Part shown: positions 47,300 to 62,200 of the stretch, piece by piece
Layout of the letters: each line of letters starts with the position of its first letter
How positions within the stretch are numbered: position 1 is the stretch's first letter
Translations under genes and position numbers: made by a program
Assembly: GCF_052857255.1 (NCBI RefSeq)
Contig: NC_135497.1
Span: 347,650,799-347,714,798, forward strand
Direction of reading: 5' to 3'
Source: Amblyomma americanum
Taxonomy: Eukaryota; Arthropoda; Arachnida; Ixodida; Ixodidae
Length of the DNA stretch: 64,000 nt
Notes under the pieces: model-generated
Seen by the model: the letters and a program-made list of their open reading frames with translations, nothing else
Told to the model about the DNA's origin: nothing
Database searches by the model: none

Positions 47300-50200
47300 A
47301 TCGATGCTCGTGAATCTTGATAGTTTCGATCTAAATCGATGTATCCCGTTGTTTTGAGCCGGAATACAAGTTTTCGCGCAGTTCTGAGAGAAAACGTTTA
47401 CACCTTTCTCTCGTCTACTCTTCGACAACTTGTAAAATCGATGCTCGTTAATCTTGCTAGTTTCGATCTAAAACGATGTATCCCGTTGTTTTGAGCCGAA
47501 ATACAAGTTTTCTCGCAGTCCCGAGAGAAAAAGTTTACACGTTTCTCTCGTCTGCTCTTCGACGACTTGTGAAATCGATGCACGTGAATTTTGCTAGTTT
47601 CGATCTAAAACGATGTATCCCGTTGTTTTGAGCCGGAATACAAGTTTTCGCGCAGTTCTGAGAGAAAAAGTTTACACCTTTCTCTCGTCTACTCTTCGAC
47701 GACTTGTAAAATTGATGCTCGCGAATTTTGCTTGTCTTGATCTAAAACGATGTATCCCGTTGTTTTGAGCCGCAATACAAGTTTTTGCGCAGTTCTGAGA
47801 GAAAAAGTTTACACCTTTCCCTCGTTCTCTTCTACGACATGTAAAATCGATGCTCGTGAATCTTGCTAGTTTTGATCTAAAACGATGTATCTCAATGATT
47901 TGAGCCGGAATACAAGTTTTCGCGCAGTTCTGAGAGAAAAAGTTTACACCTTTCTCTCGTGTACTCTTCGACGACTTGTAAAATCGATGCTCGTGAATAT
48001 TGATAGTTTCGCTCTAAAACAATGAATCCCGTTGTTTTGAGCCGGAATACGAGTTTTCGCGCAGCTCTGAGAGAAAAAGTTTACACCTTTCTCTCGTCTA
48101 CTCTTCGACGACTTGTAAAATCGATGCTCGTGAATCTTGATAGTTTCGCTCTAAAACAATGTATCCCGTTGTTTTGAGCCGGAATACAAGTCTTCACGCA
48201 GTTCTGAGAGAAAAAGTTTACACCTTTCTCTCGTTCTCTTCGACGACATGTAAAATCGATGCTCGTGAATCTTGATAGTTTCGATCTAAAGCGATGTATC
48301 TCAATTATTTGAGCCGGAATACAAGTTTCCGCGCAGTTCTGAGAGAAAACGTTTACACCTTTCTCTCGTCTACTCTTCGACGACTTGTTAAATCGATGCT
48401 CGTGAATTTTGCTACTTTCGATCTAAAACGATGTATCCCGTTGTTTTGAGCCGGAATACAAGTTTTCGCGCAGTTCTGAGAGAAAAAGTTTACACCTTTC
48501 TCTCGTCTACTCTTCGACGACTTGTAAAATCGATGCTCGTTAATCTTGCTAGTTTCGATCTAAAACGATGTATTCCGTTGTTTTGAGCCGGAATACAAGT
48601 TTTCGCGCAGTTCTGAGAGAAAAAGTTTACACCTTTTTCTCGTCACCTCTTCTACGCTTTGTAAATTCGATGCTCGTGAATCTTGCTAGTTTCAATCTAA
48701 AACGATGTATCCCGTTGTTTTGAGCCGGAATACAAGTTTTCGCGCAGTTCTGAGAGAAAAAGATTACACCTTTCTCTCGCCTACTCTTCGACGACTTGTA
48801 AAATCGATGCTCGTGAATCTTGCTAGTTTCGATCTAAAACGATGTATTCCGTTGTTTTGAGCCGGAATACAAGTTTTCGCGCTGTTCTGAGAGAAAAATT
48901 TACACCTTTCTCTCGTCTACTCTTCGTCGCCTTGTAAAATCGATGCTCGTGAATCTTGATAGTTTCGCTCCAAAACGATGTATCCCGTTGTTTTGAGCCG
49001 GAATACAAGTCTTCACGCAGTTCTGAGAGAAAACGTTTACACCTTTCTCTCGTCTACTATTCGACAACTTGTAAAATCGATGCTCGTGAATCTTGCTAGT
49101 TTCGATCTAAAACGATGTATCCCGTTGTTTTGAGCCGGAATACAAATTTTTGCGCAGTTCTGAGAGAAAAAGTTTACACCTTTCTCTCGTTCTCTTCGAC
49201 GACATGTAAAATCAATGCTCGTGAATCTTGCCAGTTTCGATCTAAAGCGATGTATCTCAATTATTTGAGCCAGAATACAAGTTTTCGCGCAGTTCTGAGA
49301 GAAAAAAATTACACCTTTCTCTCGTCTACTCTTCGGCGACTTGTTAAATCGATGCTCGTGAATCTTGCTAGTTTCGATCTAAAATGATGTATTCCGTTGT
49401 TTTGAGCCGGAATACAAGTTTTCGCGCAGTTCTGAGAGAAAAAGTTTACACCTATCTCTCGTCTACTCTTCGACGACTTGTAAAATCGATGCTCGTTAAC
49501 TGTGCTAGTTTCGATCTAAAACGATGTATCCCGTTGTTTTGAGCCGGAATACAAGTTTTCGCACAGTTCTGAGAGAAAAAGTTTACACCTTTCTCTCGTC
49601 TACTCTTCGTCGACTTGTAAAATCGATGCTCGTTAATCTTGCTAGTTTCGATCGAAAACGATGTATCCCGTTGTTTTGAGCCGGAATACAAGTCTTCACG
49701 CAGTTCTGAGAGAAAACGTTTACACCTTTCTCTCGTCTACTCTTCGACAACTTGTAAAATCGATGCTCGTGAATCTTGCTAGTTTCGATCTAAAACGATG
49801 TATTCCGTTGTTTTGAGCCGGAATACAAATTTTTGCGCAGTTCTGAGAGAAAAAGTTTACACCTTTCTCTCGTTCTCTTCGACGACATGTAAAATCGAGG
49901 CTCGTGAATCTTGCTAGTTTCGATCTAAAGCGATGTATCTCAATTATTTGAGCCGGAATACAAGTTTTCGCGCAGTTCTGAGAGAAAAAGTTTACAGCTT
50001 TCTCTCGTCTACTCTTCGACGACTTGTTAAATCGATGCTCGTGAATTTTGCTACTTTCGATTTAAAACGATGTATCCCGTTGTTTTGAGCCGGAATACAA
50101 GTTTTCGCGCAGTTCTGAGAGAAAAAGTTTACACCTTTCTCTCGTCTACTCTTCGACGACTTTTAAATTTGATGCTCGTGAATTTTGCTAGTTTCGATCT

Positions 50201-53200
50201 AAAACGATGTATCCCGTTGTTTTGAGCTGGAATACAAGTTTTCGCGCAGTTCTGAGAGAAAAAGTTTACACCTTTCTCTCGTCTACTCTTCGACGACTTG
50301 TAAAATCGATGCTCGTTAATCTTGCTAGTTTCAATCTAAAACGATGTATTCCGTTCTTTTGAGCCGGAATACAAGTCTTCACGCAGTTCTGAGAGAAAAA
50401 GTTTACACCTTTCTCTCGTTCTCTTCGACGACATGTAAAATCGATGCTCGTGAATCTTGATAGTTTCGATCTAAAGCGATGTATCTCAATTATTTGAGCC
50501 GGAATACAAGTTTCCGCGCAGTTCTGAGAGAAAAAGTTTACACCTTTCTCTCGTCTACTCTTCGACGACTTGTTAAATCGATGCTCGTGAATTTTGCTAC
50601 TTTCGATCTAAAACGATGTATCCCGTTGTTTTGAGCCGGAATACAAGTTTTCGCGCAGTTCTGAGAGAAAAAGTTTACACCTTTCTCTCGTCTACTCTTC
50701 GACGACTTGTAAAATCGATGCTCGTTAATCTTGCTAGTTTCGATCTAAAACGATGTATTCCGTTGTTTTGAGCCGGAATACAAGTTTTCGCGCAGTTCTG
50801 AGAGAAAAAGTTTACACCTTTTTCTCGTCACCTCTTCTACGCTTTGTAAATTCGATGCTCGTGAATCTTGCTAGTTTCAATCTAAAACGATGTATCCCGT
50901 TGTTTTGAGCCGGAATACAAGTTTTCGCGCAGTTCTGAGAGAAAAAGATTACACCTTTCTCTCGCCTACTCTTCGACGACTTGTAAAATCGATGCTCGTG
51001 AATCTTGCTAGTTTCGATCTAAAACGATGTATTCCGTTGTTTTGAGCCGGAATACAAGTTTTCGCGCTGTTCTGAGAGAAAAATTTACACCTTTCTCTCG
51101 TCTACTCTTCGTCGCCTTGTAAAATCGATGCTCGTGAATCTTGATAGTTTCGCTCCAAAACGATGTATCCCGTTGTTTTGAGCCGGAATACAAGTCTTCA
51201 CGCAGTTCTGAGAGAAAACGTTTGCACCTTTCTCTCGTCTACTATTCGACAACTTGTAAAATCGATGCTCGTGAATCTTGCTAGTTTCGATCTAAAACGA
51301 TGTATCCCGTTGTTTTGAGCCGGAATACAAATTTTTGCGCAGTTCTGAGAGAAAAAGTTTACACCTTTCTCTCGTTCTCTTCGACGACATGTAAAATCAA
51401 TGCTCGTGAATCTTGCCAGTTTCGATCTAAAGCGATGTATCTCAATTATTTGAGCCAGAATACAAGTTTTCGCGCAGTTCTGAGAGAAAAAAATTACACC
51501 TTTCTCTCGTCTACTCTTCGGCGACTTGTTAAATCGATGCTCGTGAATCTTGCTAGTTTCGATCTAAAATGATGTATTCCGTTGTTTTGAGCCGGAATAC
51601 AAGTTTTCGCGCAGTTCTGAGAGAAAAAGTTTACACCTATCTCTCGTCTACTCTTCGACGACTTGTAAAATCGATGCTCGTTAACTGTGCTAGTTTCGAT
51701 CTAAAACGATGTATCCCGTTGTTTTGAGCCGGAATACAAGTTTTCGCACAGTTCTGAGAGAAAAAGTTTACACCTTTCTCTCGTCTACTCTTCGTCGACT
51801 TGTAAAATCGATGCTCGTTAATCTTGCTAGTTTCGATCTAAAACGATGTATCCCGTTGTTTTGAGCCGGAATACAAGTCTTCACGCAGTTCTGAGAGAAA
51901 ACGTTTACACCTTTCTCTCGTCTACTCTTCGACAACTTGTAAAATCGATGCTCGTGAATCTTGCTAGTTTCGATCTAAAACGATGTATTCCGTTGTTTTG
52001 AGCCGGAATACAAATTTTTGCGCAGTTCTGAGAGAAAAAGTTTACACCTTTCTCTCGTTCTCTTCGACGACATGTAAAATCGAGGCTCGTGAATCTTGCT
52101 AGTTTCGATCTAAAGCGATGTATCTCAATTATTTGAGCCGGAATACAAGTTTTCGCGCAGTTCTGAGAGAAAAAGTTTACAGCTTTCTCTCGTCTACTCT
52201 TCGACGACTTGTTAAATCGATGCTCGTGAATTTTGCTACTTTCGATTTAAAACGATGTATCCCGTTGTTTTGAGCCGGAATACAAGTTTTCGCGCAGTTC
52301 TGAGAGAAAAAGTTTACACCTTTCTCTCGTCTACTCTTCGACGACTTTTAAATTTGATGCTCGTGAATTTTGCTAGTTTCGATCTAAAACGATGTATCCC
52401 GTTGTTTTGAGCTGGAATACAAGTTTTCGCGCAGTTCTGAGAGAAAAAGTTTACACCTTTCTCTCGTCTACTCTTCGACGACTTGTAAAATCGATGCTCG
52501 TTAATCTTGCTAGTTTCAATCTAAAACGATGTATTCCGTTCTTTTGAGCCGGAATACAAGTTCTCGCGCAGTTCTGAGAGAAAAATTTACACCTTTCTCT
52601 CGTCTATTCTGTGACGACTTGTAAAATCGATGCTCGTGAATCTTGATAGTTTCGATCTAAATCGATGTATCCCGTTGTTTTGAGCCGGAATACAAGTTTT
52701 CGCGCAGTTCTGAGAGAAAAAGTTTACACCTTTCTCTCGTCTACTCTTCGACGACTTGTAAAATCGATGCTCGTTAATCTTGCTAGTTTCGATCTAAAAC
52801 GATGTATTCCGTTGTTTTGAGCCGGAATACAAGTTTTCGCGCAGTTCTGAGAGAAAAAGTTTACACCTTTTTCTCGTCACCTCTTCTACGCTTTGTAAAT
52901 TCGATGCTCGTGAATCTTGCTAGTTTCAATCTAAAACGATGTATCCCGTTGTTTTGAGCCGGAATACAAGTTTTCGCGCAGTTCTGAGAGAAAAAGATTA
53001 CACCTTTCTCTCGCCTACTCTTCGACGACTTGTAAAATCGATGCTCGTGAATCTTGCTAGTTTCGATCTAAAACGATGTATTCCGTTGTTTTGAGCCGGA
53101 ATACAAGTTTTCGCGCTGTTCTGAGAGAAAAATTTACACCTTTCTCTCGTCTACTCTTCGTCGCCTTGTAAAATCGATGCTCGTGAATCTTGATAGTTTC

Positions 53201-56200
53201 GCTCCAAAACGATGTATCCCGTTGTTTTGAGCCGGAATACAAGTCTTCACGCAGTTCTGAGAGAAAACGTTTGCACCTTTCTCTCGTCTACTATTCGACA
53301 ACTTGTAAAATCGATGCTCGTGAATCTTGCTAGTTTCGATCTAAAACGATGTATCCCGTTGTTTTGAGCCGGAATACAAATTTTTGCGCAGTTCTGAGAG
53401 AAAAAGTTTACACCTTTCTCTCGTTCTCTTCGACGACATGTAAAATCAATGCTCGTGAATCTTGCCAGTTTCGATCTAAAGCGATGTATCTCAATTATTT
53501 GAGCCAGAATACAAGTTTTCGCGCAGTTCTGAGAGAAAAAAATTACACCTTTCTCTCGTCTACTCTTCGGCGACTTGTTAAATCGATGCTCGTGAATCTT
53601 GCTAGTTTCGATCTAAAATGATGTATTCCGTTGTTTTGAGCCGGAATACAAGTTTTCGCGCAGTTCTGAGAGAAAAAGTTTACACCTATCTCTCGTCTAC
53701 TCTTCGACGACTTGTAAAATCGATGCTCGTTAACTGTGCTAGTTTCGATCTAAAACGATGTATCCCGTTGTTTTGAGCCGGAATACAAGTTTTCGCACAG
53801 TTCTGAGAGAAAAAGTTTACACCTTTCTCTCGTCTACTCTTCGTCGACTTGTAAAATCGATGCTCGTTAATCTTGCTAGTTTCGATCTAAAACGATGTAT
53901 CCCGTTGTTTTGAGCCGGAATACAAGTCTTCACGCAGTTCTGAGAGAAAACGTTTACACCTTTCTCTCGTCTACTCTTCGACAACTTGTAAAATCGATGC
54001 TCGTGAATCTTGCTAGTTTCGATCTAAAACGATGTATTCCGTTGTTTTGAGCCGGAATACAAATTTTTGCGCAGTTCTGAGAGAAAAAGTTTACACCTTT
54101 CTCTCGTTCTCTTCGACGACATGTAAAATCGAGGCTCGTGAATCTTGCTAGTTTCGATCTAAAGCGATGTATCTCAATTATTTGAGCCGGAATACAAGTT
54201 TTCGCGCAGTTCTGAGAGAAAAAGTTTACAGCTTTCTCTCGTCTACTCTTCGACGACTTGTTAAATCGATGCTCGTGAATTTTGCTACTTTCGATTTAAA
54301 ACGATGTATCCCGTTGTTTTGAGCCGGAATACAAGTTTTCGCGCAGTTCTGAGAGAAAAAGTTTACACCTTTCTCTCGTCTACTCTTCGACGACTTTTAA
54401 ATTTGATGCTCGTGAATTTTGCTAGTTTCGATCTAAAACGATGTATCCCGTTGTTTTGAGCTGGAATACAAGTTTTCGCGCAGTTCTGAGAGAAAAAGTT
54501 TACACCTTTCTCTCGTCTACTCTTCGACGACTTGTAAAATCGATGCTCGTTAATCTTGCTAGTTTCAATCTAAAACGATGTATTCCGTTCTTTTGAGCCG
54601 GAATACAAGTTCTCGCGCAGTTCTGAGAGAAAAATTTACACCTTTCTCTCGTCTATTCTGTGACGACTTGTAAAATCGATGCTCGTGAATCTTGATAGTT
54701 TCGATCTAAATCGATGTATCCCGTTGTTTTGAGCCGGAATACAAGTTTTCGCGCAGTTCTGAGAGAAAACGTTTACACCTTTCTCTCGTCTACTCTTCGA
54801 CAACTTGTAAAATCGATGCTCGTTAATCTTGCTAGTTTCGATCTAAAACGATGTATTCCATTGTTTTGAGCCGGAATACAAGTTTTCGCGCAGTTCTGAG
54901 AGAAAAAGTTTACACCTTTTTCTCGTCTACTCTTCGACGACTTGTAAAATCGATGCTCGTGAATCTTGCTAGTTTCGATCTAAAACGATGTATCCCGTTG
55001 TTTTGAGCCGAAATACAAGTTTTCTCGCAGTCTCGAGAGAAAAAGTTTACACGTTTCTCTCGTCTACTCTTCGACGACTTGTGAAATCGATGCACGTGAA
55101 TTTTGCTAGTTTCGATCTAAAACGATGTATCCCGTTGTTTTGAGCCGGAATACAAGTTTTCGCGCAGTTCTGAGAGAAAAAGTTTACACCTTTCTCTCGT
55201 CTACTCTTCGACGACTTGTAAAATTGATGCTCGCGAATTTTGCTTGTCTTGATCTAAAACGATGTATCCCGTTGTTTTGAGCCGCAATACAAGTTTTTGC
55301 GCAGTTCTGAGAGAAAAAGTTTACACCTTTCCCTCGTTCTCTTCTACGACATGTAAAATCGATGCTCGTGAATCTTGCTAGTTTTGATCTAAAACGATGT
55401 ATCTCAATGATTTGAGCCGGAATACAAGTTTTCGCGCAGTTCTGAAAGAAAAAGTTTACACCTTTCTCTCGTGTACTCTTCGACGACTTGTAAAATCGAT
55501 GCTCGTGAATATTGATAGTTTCGCTCTAAAACAATGAATCCCGTTGTTTTGAGCCGGAATACGAGTTTTCGCGCAGCTCTGAGAGAAAAAGTTTACACCT
55601 TTCTCTCGTCTACTCTTCGACGACTTGTAAAATCGATGCTCGTGAATCTTGATAGTTTCGCTCTAAAACAATGTATCCCGTTGTTTTGAGCCGGAATACA
55701 AGTCTTCACGCAGTTCTGAGAGAAAAAGTTTACACCTTTCTCTCGTTCTCTTCGACGACATGTAAAATCGATGCTCGTGAATCTTGATAGTTTCGATCTA
55801 AAGCGATGTATCTCAATTATTTGAGCCGGAATACAAGTTTCCGCGCAGTTCTGAGAGAAAAAGTTTACACCTTTCTCTCGTCTACTCTTCGACGACTTGT
55901 AAAATCGATGCTCGTTAATCTTGCTAGTTTCGATCTAAAACGATGTATTCCGTTGTTTTGAGCCGGAATACAAGTTTTCGCGCAGTTCTGAGAGAAAAAG
56001 TTTACACCTTTTTCTCGTCACCTCTTCTACGCTTTGTAAATTCGATGCTCGTGAATCTTGCTAGTTTCAATCTAAAACGATGTATCCCGTTGTTTTGAGC
56101 CGGAATACAAGTTTTCGCGCAGTTCTGAGAGAAAAAGATTACACCTTTCTCTCGCCTACTCTTCGACGACTTGTAAAATCGATGCTCGTGAATCTTGCTA

Positions 56201-59200
56201 GTTTCGATCTAAAACGATGTATTCCGTTCTTTTGAGCCGGAATACAAGTTTTCGCGCTGTTCTGAGAGAAAAATTTACACCTTTTTCTCGTCTACTCTTC
56301 GTCGCCTTGTAAAATCGATGCTCGTGAATCTTGATAGTTTCGCTCCAAAACGATGTATCCCGTTGTTTTGAGCCGGAATACAAGTCTTCACGCAGTTCTG
56401 AGAGAAAACGTTTACACCTTTCTCTCGTCTACTATTCTACAACTTGTAAAATCGATGCTCGTGAATCTTGCTAGTTTCGATCTAAAACGATGTATCCCGT
56501 TGTTTTGAGCCGGAATACAAATTTTTGCGCAGTTCTGAGAGAAAAAGTTTACACCTTTCTCTCGTTCTCTTCGACGACATGTAAAATCAATGCTCGTGAA
56601 TCTTGCCAGTTTCGATCTAAAGCGATGTATCTCAATTATTTGAGCCAGAATACAAGTTTTCGCGCAGTTCTGAGAGAAAAAAATTACACCTTTCTCTCGT
56701 CTACTCTTCGGCGACTTGTTAAATCGATGCTCGTGAATCTTGCTAGTTTCGATCTAAAATGATGTATTCCGTTGTTTTGAGCCGGAATACAAGTTTTTGC
56801 GCAGTTCTGAGAGAAAAATTTACACCTTTCTCTCGTCTACTCTTCGTCGACTTGTAAAATCGATGCTCGTTAATCTTGCTAGTTTCGATCTAAAACGATG
56901 TCCCCCGTTGTTTTGAGCCGGAATACAAGTTTTCGCTCAGTTCTGAGAGAAAAAGTTTACACCTTTCTCTCGTCTACTCTTCGACGACTTGTAAAATCGA
57001 TGCTCGTGAATCTTGATAGTTTCGCTCTAAAACAATGTATCCCTTTGTTTTGAGCCGGAATACAAGTTTTCGCGCAGTTCTGAGAGAAAAAGTTTACACC
57101 TATCTCTCGTCTACTCTTCGACGACTTGTAAAATCGATGCTCGTTAATTGTGCTAGTTTCGATCTAAAACGATGTATCCCGTTGTTTTGAGCCGGAATAC
57201 AAGTTTTCGCGCAGTTCTGAGAGAAAAAGTTTACACCTTTCTCTCGTCTACTCTTCGTCGACTTGTAAAATCGATGCTCGTTAATCTTGCTAGTTTCGAT
57301 CTAAAACGATGTATCCCGTTGTTTTGAGCCGGAATACAAGTCTTCACGCAGTTCTGAGAGAAAACGTTTACACCTTTCTCTCGTCTACTCTTCGACAACT
57401 TGTAAAATCGATGCTCGTGAATCTTGCTAGTTTCGATCTAAAACGATGTATCCCGTTGTTTTGAGCCGGAATACAAATTTTTGCGCAGTTCTGAGAGAAA
57501 AAGTTTACACCTTTCTCTCGTTCTCTTCGACGACTTGTAAAATCGATGCTCGTGAATCTTGCTAGTTTCGATCTAAACGATGTATCTCAATTATATGAGC
57601 CGGAATACAAGTTTTCGCGCAGTTCTGAGAGAAAAAGTTTACACCTTTCTCTCGTCTACTCTTCGACGACTTGTTAAATTGATGCTCGTGAATTTTGCTA
57701 CTTTCGACCTAAAACAATGTATCCCGTTGTTTTGAGCCGGAATACAAGTTTTCGCGCAGTTCTGAGGGAAAAAGTTTACACCTTTCTCTCGTCTACTCTT
57801 CGACGACTTTTAAAATTGATGCTCGTGAATTTTGCTAGTTTCGATCTAAAACGATGTATCCCGTTGTTTTGAGCTGGAATACAAGTTTTCACGCAGTTCT
57901 GAGAGAAAAAGTTTACACCTTTCTCTCGTCTACTCTTCGACGACTTGTTAAATCGATGCTCGTGAATTTTGCTACTTTCGATCTAAAACGATGTATCCCG
58001 TTGTTTTGAGCCGGAATACTATTTTTTGCGCAGATCTGAGAGAAAAAGTTTACACCTTTCTCTCGTCTACTCTTCGACGACTTGTAAAATCGATGCTTGT
58101 GAATCTTGATACTTTCGATCTAAAACGATGTATCACGTTGTTTTGAGCCGGAATACAAGTTTTCGCGCAGTTCTGAGAGAAAAAGTTTACACCTTCTCTC
58201 GTCTACTCTTCGACGACTTGTAAAATCGATGCTCGTTAATCTTGCTAGTTTCGATCTAAAACGATGTATTCCGTTGTTTTGAGCCGGAATACAAGTTTTC
58301 GCGCAGTTCTGAGAGAAAAAGTTTACACCTTTTTCTCGTCACCTCTTCGACGACTTGTAAAATCGATGCTCGTAAATCTTGCTAGTTTCGATCTAAAACG
58401 ATGTATCCCGTTGTTTTGAGCCGGAATACAAATTTTTGCGCAGTTCTGAGAGAAAAAGTTTACACCTTTCTCTCGTTCTCTTCGACGACATGTAAAATCA
58501 ATGCTCGTGAATCTTGCTAGTTTCGATCTAAAGCGATGTATCTCAATTATTTGAGCCAGAATACAAGTTTTCGCGCAGTTCTGAGAGAAAAAGTTTACAC
58601 CTTTCTCTCGTCTACTCCTCGGCGACTTGTTAAATCGATGCTCGTGAATCTTGCTAGTTTCGATCTAAAATGATGTATTCCGTTGTTTTGAGCCGGAATA
58701 CAAGTTCTCGCGCAGTTCTGAGAGAAAAATTTACACCTTTCTCTCGTCTATTCTGTGACGACTTGTAAAATCGATGCTCGTGAATCTTGATAGTTTCGAT
58801 CTAAATCGATGTATCCCGTTGTTTTGAGCCGGAATACAAGTTTTCGCGCAGTTCTGAGAGAAAACGTTTACACCTTTCTCTCGTCTACTCTTCGACAACT
58901 TGTAAAATCGATGCTCGTTAATCTTGCTAGTTTCGATCTAAAACGATGTATTCCATTGTTTTGAGCCGGAATACAAGTTTTCGCGCAGTTCTGAGAGAAA
59001 AAGTTTACACCTTTCTCTGGTCTACTCTTCGACGACTTGTAAAATTGATGCTCGCGAATTTTGCTTTTCTTGATCTAAAACGATGTATCCCGTTGTTTTG
59101 AGCCGCAATACAAGTTTTTGCGCAGTTCTGAGAGAAAAAGTTTACACCTTTCCCTCGTTCTCTTCTACGACATGTAAAATCGATGCTCGTGAATCTTGCT

Positions 59201-62200
59201 AGTTTTGATCTAAAACGATGTATCTCAATGATTTGAGCCGGAATACAAGTTTTCGCGCAGTTCTGAGAGAAAAAGTTTACACCTTTCTCTCGTGTACTCT
59301 TCGACGACTTGTAAAATCGATGCTCGTGAATATTGATAGTTTCGCTCTAAAACAATGAATCCGGTTGTTTTGAGCCGGAATACGAGTTTTCGCGCAGCTC
59401 TGAGAGAAAAAGTTTACACCTTTCTCTCGTCTACTCTTCGACGACTTGTAAAATCGATGCTCGTGAATCTTGATAGTTTCGCTCTAAAACAATGTATCCC
59501 GTTGTTTTGAGCCGGAATACAAGTCTTCACGCAGTTCTGAGAGAAAAAGTTTACACCTTTCTCTCGTTCTCTTCGACGACATGTAAAATCGATGCTCGTG
59601 AATCTTGATAGTTTCGATCTAAAGCGATGTATCTCAATTATTTGAGCCGGAATACAAGTTTCCGCGCAGTTCTGAGAGAAAAAGTTTACACCTTTCTCTC
59701 GTCTACTCTTCGACGACTTGTTAAATCGATGCTCGTGAATTTTGCTACTTTCGATCTAAAACGATGTATCCCGTTGTTTTGAGCCGGAATACAAGTTTTC
59801 GCGCAGTTCTGAGAGAAAAAGTTTACACCTTTCTCTCGTCTACTCTTCGACGACTTGTAAAATCGATGCTCGTTAATCTTGCTAGTTTCGATCTAAAACG
59901 ATGTATTCCGTTGTTTTGAGCCGGAATACAAGTTTTCGCGCAGTTCTGAGAGAAAAAGTTTACACCTTTTTCTCGTCACCTCTTCTACGCTTTGTAAATT
60001 CGATGCTCGTGAATCTTGCTAGTTTTAATCTAAAACGATGTATCCCGTTGTTTTGAGCCGGAATACAAGTTTTCGCGCACTTCTGAGAGAAAAAGATTAC
60101 ACCTTTCTCTCGCCTACTCTTCGACGACTTGTAAAATCGATGCTCGTGAATCTTGCTAGTTTCGATCTAAAACGATGTATTCCGTTGTTTTGAGCCGGAA
60201 TACAAGTTTTCGCGCTGTTCTGAGAGAAAAATTTACACCTTTCTCTCGTCTACTCTTCGTCGCCTTGTAAAATCGATGCTCGTGAATATTGATAGTTTCG
60301 CTCCAAAACGATGTATCCCGTTGTTTTGAGCCGGAATACAAGTCTTCACGCAGTTCTGAGAGAAAACGTTTACACCTTTCTCTCGTCTACTATTCGACAA
60401 CTTGTAAAATCGATGCTCGTGAATCTTGCTAGTTTCGATCTGAAACGATGTATCCCGTTGTTTTGAGCCGGAATACAAATTTTTGCGCAGTTCTGAGAGA
60501 AAAAGTTTACACCTTTCTCTCGTTCTCTTCGACGACATGTAAAATCAATGCTCGTGAATCTTGCCAGTTTCGATCTAAAGCGATGTATCTCAATTATTTG
60601 AGCCAGAATACAAGTTTTCGCGCAGTTCTGAGAGAAAAAAATTACACCTTTCTCTCGTCTACTCTTCGGCGACTTGTTAAATCGATGCTCGTGAATCTTG
60701 CTAGTTTCGATCTAAAATGATGTATTCCGTTGTTTTGAGCCGGAATACAAGTTTTTGCGCAGTTCTGAGAGAAAAATTTACACCTTTCTCTCGTCTACTC
60801 TTCGTCGACTTGTAAAATTGATGCTCGTTAATCTTGCTAGTTTCGATCTAAAACGATGTCCCCCGTTGTTTTGAGCCGGAATACAAGTTTTCGCGCAGTT
60901 CTGAGAGAAAAAGTTTACACCTTTCTCTCGTCTACTCTTCGTCGACTTGTAAAATCGATGCTCGTTAATCTTGCTAGTTTCGATCTAAAACGATGTATCC
61001 CGTTGTTTTGAGCCGGAATACAAGTCTTCACGCAGTTCTGAGAGAAAACGTTTACACCTTTCTCTCGTCTACTCTTCGACAACTTGTAAAATCGATGCTC
61101 GTGAATCTTGCTAGTTTCGATCTAAAACGATGTATCCCGTTGTTTTGAGCCGGAATACAAATTTTTGCGCAGTTCTGAGAGAAAAAGTTTACACCTTTCT
61201 CTCGTCTACTCTTCGACGACTTGTAAAATCGATGCTCGTTAATCTTGCTAGTTTCAATCTAAAACGATGTATTCCGTTCTTTTGAGCCGGAATACAAGTT
61301 CTCGCGCAGTTCTGAGAGAAAAATTTACACCTTTCTCTCGTCTATTCTGTGACGACTTGTAAAATCGATGCTCGTGAATCTTGATAGTTTCGATCTAAAT
61401 CGATGTATCCCGTTGTTTTGAGCCGGAATACAAGTTTTCGCGCAGTTCTGAGAGAAAACGTTTACACCTTTCTCTCGTCTACTCTTCGACAACTTGTAAA
61501 ATCGATGCTCGTTAATCTTGCTAGTTTCGATCTAAAACGATGTATTCCATTGTTTTGAGCCGGAATACAAGTTTTCGCGCAGTTCTGAGAGAAAAAGTTT
61601 ACACCTTTTTCTCGTCTACTCTTCGACGACTTGTAAAATCGATGCTCGTGAATCTTGCTAGTTTCGATCTAAAACGATGTATCCCGTTGTTTTGAGCCGA
61701 AATACAAGTTTTCTCGCAGTCCCGAGAGAAAAAGTTTACACGTTTCTCTCGTCTACTCTTCGACGACTTGTGAAATCGATGCACGTGAATTTTGCTAGTT
61801 TCGATCTAAAACGATGTATCCCGTTGTTTTGAGCCGGAATACAAGTTTTCGCGCAGTTCTGAGAGAAAAAGTTTACACCTTTCTCTCGTCTACTCTTCGA
61901 CGACTTGTAAAATTGATGCTCGCGAATTTTGCTTGTCTTGATCTAAAACGATGTATCCCGTTGTTTTGAGCCGCAATACAAGTTTTTGCGCAGTTCTGAG
62001 AGAAAAAGTTTACACCTTTCCCTCGTTCTCTTCTACGACATGTAAAATCGATGCTCGTGAATCTTGCTAGTTTTGATCTAAAACGATGTATCTCAATGAT
62101 TTGAGCCGGAATACAAGTTTTCGCGCAGTTCTGAGAGAAAAAGTTTACACCTTTCTCTCGTGTACTCTTCGACGACTTGTAAAATCGATGCTCGTGAATA

